DNA from: DATEOR01 sp036279015
GTDB lineage: Bacteria; Actinomycetota; Thermoleophilia; Gaiellales; Gaiellaceae
Direction of reading: 5' to 3'
DNA length: 8,875 bases
NCBI GenBank assembly: GCA_036279015.1
Contig: DASUJY010000087.1
Span: 1-8,875 of the forward strand
Numbering within the stretch: the first letter of the stretch is position 1; each line of letters opens with the position of its first letter. The translations under genes and the position numbers were made by a program. This document shows, piece after piece, positions 5,312 to 8,875 of this stretch. A model generated the notes under the pieces. That model was not told the origin of the DNA and did no database searches. It saw nothing but the letters and a program-made list of their open reading frames with translations.

Positions 5312-7086
5312 GCAGCCACCTTTTCTTGCTCCGCCGCACCGATGGCGACAGCCGCGCCGATCAGCGCCAGATGGCTGAACGCCTGCGGGAAGTTGCCGAC
5401 CTGCCGCCCGCCTTTCACGTCGTACTCCTCGGACAGAAGGCCCAGGTCGTTTGCCAGCGAGAGGAGGCGCTCGAACAATGCGCGAGCGTCGTCGACGCGG
5501 CCGTTGAGCGCGAGCGCGCTCACGAGCCAGAACGAGCATGCGAGGAACTGCCCCTCGTCGCCCGCCAGTCCGTCGTCGGTCTCGGCGGTGGAATAGCGCG
5601 AGACGAAGCCGTCGCGCGCGAGCTCGCGCGAGATCGCGTCGATCGTCCCCGTGACGCGTGGGTCGGTCGGCGGCAGGAAGCCGACCAGCGGGATGTTGAG
5701 GACGGCTGCGTCCAGCTCCTTCGAGCCGTAGTACTGGGTGAAGGTCTGCCGCGAGGTGTCGAAGCCCTGCTCTAAGACCTCCCGGTGGACTTCGTCCCGG
5801 GCCGCTCTCCAGCGCTCCAGAGGCGCCTCGAGGCCGAACTGCTCGGCGAGGCGGATCGCGCGGTCGAAGACGACCCAGGCCATGACCTTCGAATGCGTGA
5901 AATGCCGGCGTGGTCCGCGGGTCTCCCAGATGCCGTCGTCGGGCTGCCGCCAGATCGACTCGACGTGCTCGACGATGTTCCGCCAGCGGGGCCACATCCG
6001 CTCCTCGATCCGGCCGAGGACCGTTGCGCCGAGAAACCCGACGCCGATGACCTCGCCGTAGACGTCGAGTTGAAACTGCTCGGAAGCGGCGTTCCCGATA
6101 CGCACGGGCCTCGATCCTTCGTAGCCCGGAAGCCCCTCGAGCTCGAACTCCGTGAGGCGCCGCTCACCGCCGATCCCGTACATGATCTGGATCGAGGTCG
6201 GATCGCCGGTGCCGACGCGGAGCAAGTAGTCGCGAAAGGCGAGCGCCTCCTCGGTGTAGCCGGCCGAGAGCAGGGCCTCGAGCGCCAGCACCGAGTCGCG
6301 AAGCCAGCAGTAGCGGTAGTCCCAGTTGCGCTCGCCTCCGACGTCCTCGGGCAAGGACGTGGTCGGCGCCGCGACGAGCGCGCCCGTCGTCTCGAAGGTC
6401 ATCGCCTTGAGGACGATGAGCGAGGTGAGGACGGCGTCGCGGTAGGGTCCGTCGTAGCTGCAGCGCCCGCTCCACTCGCGCCACCACGCTTCGGTGCGAG
6501 CGAGGGCGGATTCCGCATCCTCGACGAGCGGTGCCTCCTCGTAGGAAAGGTGCCAGGAGAGCACGAGGCGCTCGCGGGCGCCCTCGTGGGCGACGAAGTC
6601 CGCGCGTATCGTCCCGTTCTCCGTCTCTAGCGGCAGGGCAGTCGTGAGCCGGAACGCGTCCGGGCCGGCGGTCCCGGTCACCCCGTCGGGCGCGGGCTCG
6701 AGCCAGGGAAGCGTGGACGCGTAGTCCGGGCGGAGCCCGAGCTCCATTCGCATCGGCACTTGCCCCTTGAGGCCCTCGACGATGCGAATCAGGCGCGGGG
6801 GGCCCGTGACCCGGCGCGGCATGAAGTCGATGACCCGCACGGCGCCCTCGGTCGTCTCGAGATCCGTCTCGAGCACGAGCGTCCCCGGCCGGTAGCGGCG
6901 CGAGCTGGTCCGGACCTCGCCGCTCGGTGCGAGAAGCCAGCGACCGTGATCCTCTCCTCCTAGCAAAGCGGCGAAGCACGAAGCCGAATCGAACCGCGGT
7001 AGACACAGCCAGTCGACGGCTCCATTGCGGCCGACCAGAGCAGCGCTCTGCATGTCGCCGACCAACGCGTAGTCCTCGAGGCGCAT
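5308..7086 (-). CDS. Glycoside hydrolase family 15 (glucoamylase/trehalase-like)
   Basis: This 592-residue enzyme has no signal peptide, so it is probably cytosolic. GH15 enzymes invert at alpha-glucosidic bonds; actinobacterial members of this length act on alpha-1,4-glucans or trehalose. The N-terminal domain starts I/V-x-D-M-Q-S-A-A-L-V-G-R-N-G-A-V-D-W-L-C-L-P-R-F-D (about 10-33). The (alpha/alpha)6 domain has N-W-D-Y-R-Y-C-W-L-R-D at 254-264. The probable general acid is in G-I-W-E-T-R-G (Glu388), followed by H-F-T-H-S-K-V-M-A-W. The probable base is in E-G-Q-F-L-A-C-S-F-W (Glu511). The tail has N-F-P-Q-A-F-S-H-L-A-L-I at 565-576, usual for this branch. The ATG at 7086 is preferred over an upstream in-frame start at 7158 because AAGGAGGG (7100-7093) precedes it and family homology begins there. 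It heads the operon with the MFS gene, and a palindrome cluster lies 58-163 bp upstream. Confidence 0.93.
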   Translation of the reverse strand: MRLEDYALVGDMQSAALVGRNGAVDWLCLPRFDSASCFAALLGGEDHGRWLLAPSGEVRTSSRRYRPGTLVLETDLETTEGAVRVIDFMPRRVTGPPRLIRIVEGLKGQVPMRMELGLRPDYASTLPWLEPAPDGVTGTAGPDAFRLTTALPLETENGTIRADFVAHEGARERLVLSWHLSYEEAPLVEDAESALARTEAWWREWSGRCSYDGPYRDAVLTSLIVLKAMTFETTGALVAAPTTSLPEDVGGERNWDYRYCWLRDSVLALEALLSAGYTEEALAFRDYLLRVGTGDPTSIQIMYGIGGERRLTEFELEGLPGYEGSRPVRIGNAASEQFQLDVYGEVIGVGFLGATVLGRIEERMWPRWRNIVEHVESIWRQPDDGIWETRGPRRHFTHSKVMAWVVFDRAIRLAEQFGLEAPLERWRAARDEVHREVLEQGFDTSRQTFTQYYGSKELDAAVLNIPLVGFLPPTDPRVTGTIDAISRELARDGFVSRYSTAETDDGLAGDEGQFLACSFWLVSALALNGRVDDARALFERLLSLANDLGLLSEEYDVKGGRQVGNFPQAFSHLALIGAAVAIGAAEQEKVAA

Positions 7087-7129
7087 CGAGCTCCCTCCTT
7101 CGCGGGCGGTTCCGCCTTCGGGGCGAAGG
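7087..7129 (-). promoter_or_regulatory. GH15 leader: ribosome binding site and small hairpins
   Basis: AAGGAGGG at 7100-7093, six bases from ATG at 7086, is a near-consensus Shine-Dalgarno sequence and decides the start. Just upstream are a GGCGG/CCGCC hairpin (7105-7116), an overlapping CCTTC/GAAGG hairpin (7115-7129), and a TTCGCGGGC direct repeat (7099-7107, 7130-7138). The two hairpins share bases 7115-7116. They could tune translation, but this is only a possibility. Confidence 0.55.
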
Positions 7130-7143
7130 TTCGCGGGCAAGCC

Positions 7144-7249
7144 GACCCGGGTCTTCACCCGAATCCGAAGATCACCCGGGTGACGAGGCGATGCATGAGC
7201 CCGTCCCGCACGTGTCGATCACCCGGGTGAACGCCGGTGCCGGGTGAAG
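7144..7249. promoter_or_regulatory. Cluster of CCCGGG-centred palindromes, putative multi-site operator
   Basis: Two identical perfect 12-bp palindromes, TCACCCGGGTGA, lie at 7172-7183 and 7219-7230, both preceded by GA (14 identical bases). A 10-bp variant, GACCCGGGTC, is at 7144-7153. Half-sites CTTCACCCG (7153-7161) and CGGGTGAAG (7241-7249) are exact reverse complements of each other and bracket the cluster. The 47-bp spacing of the two full sites is about 4.5 helical turns. The cluster sits between the divergent GH15 gene (start 7086) and the + strand transporter remnant (start 7384). That is the usual place for an operator controlling one or both. No regulator gene is in the window, so the binding protein is unknown; a sugar-responsive repressor is an inference from the GH15 context. 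Confidence 0.65.
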
Positions 7250-7270
7250 TCCCTGCAGGAGATCTCCGTG

Positions 7271-7387
7271 ATGCTTGCCCGCGTGCAGCCACGAAGCGCG
7301 CCGGAGAGCTTCGGCGATGATCGTCTGCGTTTCGGCGGCGGTTCACGGTCGGCCGAGTGCGCCGCGCGCGCCGGAGGCGGCGTGTGA
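7271..7387 (+). CDS. Possible 38-residue leader ORF before the MFS remnant
   Basis: ATG at 7271 with AGGAG about nine bases upstream opens a 38-codon frame. Its TGA (7385-7387) overlaps the GTG (7384-7386) of the transporter remnant as GTGA. The product (M-L-A-R-V-Q-P-R-S-A-P-E-S-F-G) matches no family I know. The same frame is open upstream of 7271 as well, so it may be a shadow or the end of a lost gene. The overlap and ribosome site are the only support. Confidence 0.25.
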   Translation: MLARVQPRSAPESFGDDRLRFGGGSRSAECAARAGGGV

Positions 7388-7841
7388 CAGCCGTGGCCGC
7401 CAAGGCCGCGTCGCCGGCGAGGGGCGCCACGATCATCCTCCTCACGCTGGCCGCAGGCCAGTTCCTCATGACCCTGGACAGCTCGGTGATGAACGTCTCC
7501 ATCGCGACGGTGGCGAAGGACGTCGGGACGACCGTCACCGGGATCCAGGGCGCGATACGGCCTACACGCTCGTGATGGCGGCGCTCATGATCAAGTCGCA
7601 GGCCCAGGTCGAGCTGGCAGGCGGGGTTCCATTCATCTCGGACGCCGATTTACAGGCGGCGCTCGACAAGGCGGATGTGAGCTCGAGCGCGAGCGAGGCC
7701 GCCGTCGAGGCCTATACGGCCGCGCGCGTCGACGGCCTCAGGTCCGCGCTCGCGATCCTCGCCGTCCTCGCCCTGGCCGCGCTCTTCCTGGCGCAGCGCA
7801 TCCCGAGGAGGCCGCTCGTGGCCAGCGGAGCGCCGGCGTGA
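7384..7841 (+). pseudogene. Decayed DHA2 MFS transporter: frameshift plus large internal loss
   Basis: GTG at 7384 has GGAGG at 7373-7377 (6-nt spacing). The first 63 residues include TM1 with the DHA2 signature L-D-S-S-V-M-N-V-S-I-A-T-V (Asp32) and V-T-G-I-Q-G-A-I. At 7555/7556 one base appears missing: GCGAT-ACGGCCTAC would read A-I-T-A-Y with one more C. The first frame then ends at TGA 7573-7575. The next frame continues naturally as A-Y-T-L-V-M-A-A-L-M-I (TM2). It then jumps at about 7590 to K-S-Q-A-Q-V-E-L-A-G-G-V-P-F-I-S-D-A-D-L, a stretch known from the loop before TM14 of DHA2 proteins. It ends with the last helix and R-I-P-R-R-P tail (stop 7839-7841). TM3 to about TM13, roughly 350 residues by family length, is absent. 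Relatives run to about 500 residues. The second half could still be made as an 88-residue membrane peptide from ATG 7575, which overlaps the TGA. Confidence 0.85.
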
Positions 7842-8875
7842 GCGCCGACCCGCGCCATCCGGCCACGGCGACCCGGGACGCGTTCGCCGTCGACGGCCGC
7901 CCGAATCGCCGTTTGGTCGCGGGCGCCACCCTGATCGCCTTCGCAGTGGTGCTCGCCGTCTGCGCGCTCCTGATCGGCGTCTGGCTCGTGCGCGAGACGG
8001 TCGTCTGGCTCGTCGCGGCCGGCTTCCTCGCCTTCTCGATCGAGCCGTTGATCCGCATCTTCGTGCGCCGAGGAGTCGGCAGAGGACTGGCCACCACGCT
8101 CGCGTTCCTGACCATCGCGGGCGCGGTTCTCTTCTTCGCGATCGCGCTCGTCCCGGCGATCACGGACGGAGCGCACGCGCTGCAGGAGAAGATCCCTGCC
8201 TACGTCGACCAGCTGCAGGGGACCAGCGCTTCGGACTCGCTCAACGCCGACGACGCGATTCAGACAGCGGGGGACTCCGCCCAGGGAGCGGCCCGCTTCT
8301 TCGAGAACAGCAACAAGGTTCTGGAGCTCGTGGGCGGGCTCGCGAGCGCGGGCTTCGCCGCGTTCATGATCTTCACCTTCACGCTCTATTTCCTCGTCTA
8401 CGGGCAAGATCTCGTCCAGCGCGCGAGCGGCTTGCTGCCGACCTCTTATCGCGCGCCGTTCATCGCGGCGACCCGCAAGATCTACGTCGTCAACCGGGGC
8501 TACTGGTACGGGAAGTTCCTCATCGGCCTCATCGCCGCGTTGACGACGTTCCTGACGATGAAGCTCTTGGGGCTCCCGTTCGCGGCGCCGCTCTCGCTCT
8601 TCGTCGGCATCACCGACCTGATCCCGAACATCGGCGCGACCCTCGGCACGATCCCCGTCGTCGTCGTGGGCCTCCTCGAGGAGCCGTGGAAGGGCGTCGT
8701 CGCGGGCGCCGTGCTCATCCTCTACCAGCAGGTCGAGAACAACCTCGTCACGCCCAAGGTGTTCAAGGAGACGGTCGAGATCCACCCGTTCCTCTCGGTC
8801 GTCACCGTGATCGTGTTCACCACCCTCTTCGGGATCGTCGGGGCGCTCATCGCGGTCCCCGTGACGAAGGCGATC
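7838..8875 (+). CDS. AI-2E family transporter (PerM/YdiK-like permease), 3' partial
   Basis: GTG at 7838 overlaps the remnant's TGA (GTGA), and 346 codons run to the window edge. Hydrophobic segments lie at about 28-50, 52-75, 86-108 and 163-188, then a group from about 225 to the end. This is the helix pattern of PF01594-type proteins. The family hallmark D-L-I-P-N-I-G-A-T-L-G is at 260-270, and the later Y-Q-Q-V-E-N-N-L-V-T-P-K-V at 296-308 is also conserved. A soluble, Gln/Asp-rich stretch (about 110-160) sits between the second and third helix groups. The family is named for autoinducer-2 export, but many members move other substrates or ions, so the role here is open. Usual length is about 340-400, so only a short tail should be missing. 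Confidence 0.9.
   Translation, partial: MSADPRHPATATRDAFAVDGRPNRRLVAGATLIAFAVVLAVCALLIGVWLVRETVVWLVAAGFLAFSIEPLIRIFVRRGVGRGLATTLAFLTIAGAVLFFAIALVPAITDGAHALQEKIPAYVDQLQGTSASDSLNADDAIQTAGDSAQGAARFFENSNKVLELVGGLASAGFAAFMIFTFTLYFLVYGQDLVQRASGLLPTSYRAPFIAATRKIYVVNRGYWYGKFLIGLIAALTTFLTMKLLGLPFAAPLSLFVGITDLIPNIGATLGTIPVVVVGLLEEPWKGVVAGAVLILYQQVENNLVTPKVFKETVEIHPFLSVVTVIVFTTLFGIVGALIAVPVTKAI

Noticed and set aside
4142..5596. 484-residue + strand open frame opposite the MFS and GH15 genes
   Set aside because: Its product is Asp/Glu/Arg/Gln-rich low-complexity sequence typical of the reverse strand of a GC-rich membrane-protein gene, with no domain and no ribosome site.
5312..5995. N-terminal extension of the MFS gene in a 694-residue open frame
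   Set aside because: It overlaps the strongly supported GH15 gene, has an Arg/Pro-rich antisense-like composition with no transmembrane pattern, and the MFS homology begins after the TTG at 5311.
7155..7538. 127-residue - strand open frame upstream of GH15
   Set aside because: It runs antisense to the transporter relic's conserved TM1 and across the palindrome cluster, with no recognisable domain.
7712..8785. 357-residue - strand open frame opposite the AI-2E gene
   Set aside because: Its charged, repetitive composition mirrors the codon pattern of the permease gene on the other strand, whose conserved motifs are clear.

Overview
This GC-rich window looks like chromosomal DNA from an actinobacterium. 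The signs are GTG/TTG starts, many 4-bp stop/start overlaps, an F420-type luciferase-like oxidoreductase and DHA2 transporters. The overall style would suit a Thermoleophilia/Gaiellales-like soil lineage, but that is an impression rather than a phylogenetic result. No rRNA, canonical tRNA, CRISPR array, phage gene or complete insertion sequence was found.

Layout. The left edge (1-637) has two genes facing each other. The last 48 codons of an alpha-amylase-family enzyme run on the + strand. A lipoprotein gene runs on the - strand and shows no stop before the edge. The lipoprotein start overlaps the stop (ATGA) of an F420/luciferase-like oxidoreductase (634-1488, -). Upstream of that is a strong GC hairpin (1530-1561), then a large secreted Asp-box (BNR) beta-propeller protein (1581-3419, -). 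Next comes about 490 bp without a convincing gene (3420-3910). It holds a pair of 25-bp direct repeats with dyad cores, a tRNA-like fold, and possible gene debris.

The centre is a two-gene - strand operon. GH15 glucoamylase/trehalase-like enzyme (5308-7086) is followed by a 14-helix DHA2 MFS transporter (3911-5311), joined by a TTGA overlap. The GH15 upstream region (7087-7383) carries a cluster of CCCGGG-centred palindromes that looks like a multi-site operator. On the other side, reading + strand, a second DHA2 transporter survives only as a wreck (7384-7841): TM1 and part of TM2, a one-base frameshift, and then the C-terminal tail after loss of most of the gene. Its stop overlaps the GTG start of an AI-2E/PerM-family permease (7838-8875), which runs off the window.

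How it may work together. The amylase-family end and the GH15 enzyme suggest an alpha-glucan or trehalose metabolism neighbourhood, with the operator cluster as its probable control point. The intact MFS pump is co-translated with the GH15 gene but lacks two residues usually tied to proton coupling. The most interesting items are the operator cluster, the decayed transporter whose coupling chain is kept, the unusual intact transporter, and the repeat/tRNA-like region at 3558-3686. I do not see a complete novel system such as a defence island or biosynthetic cluster.
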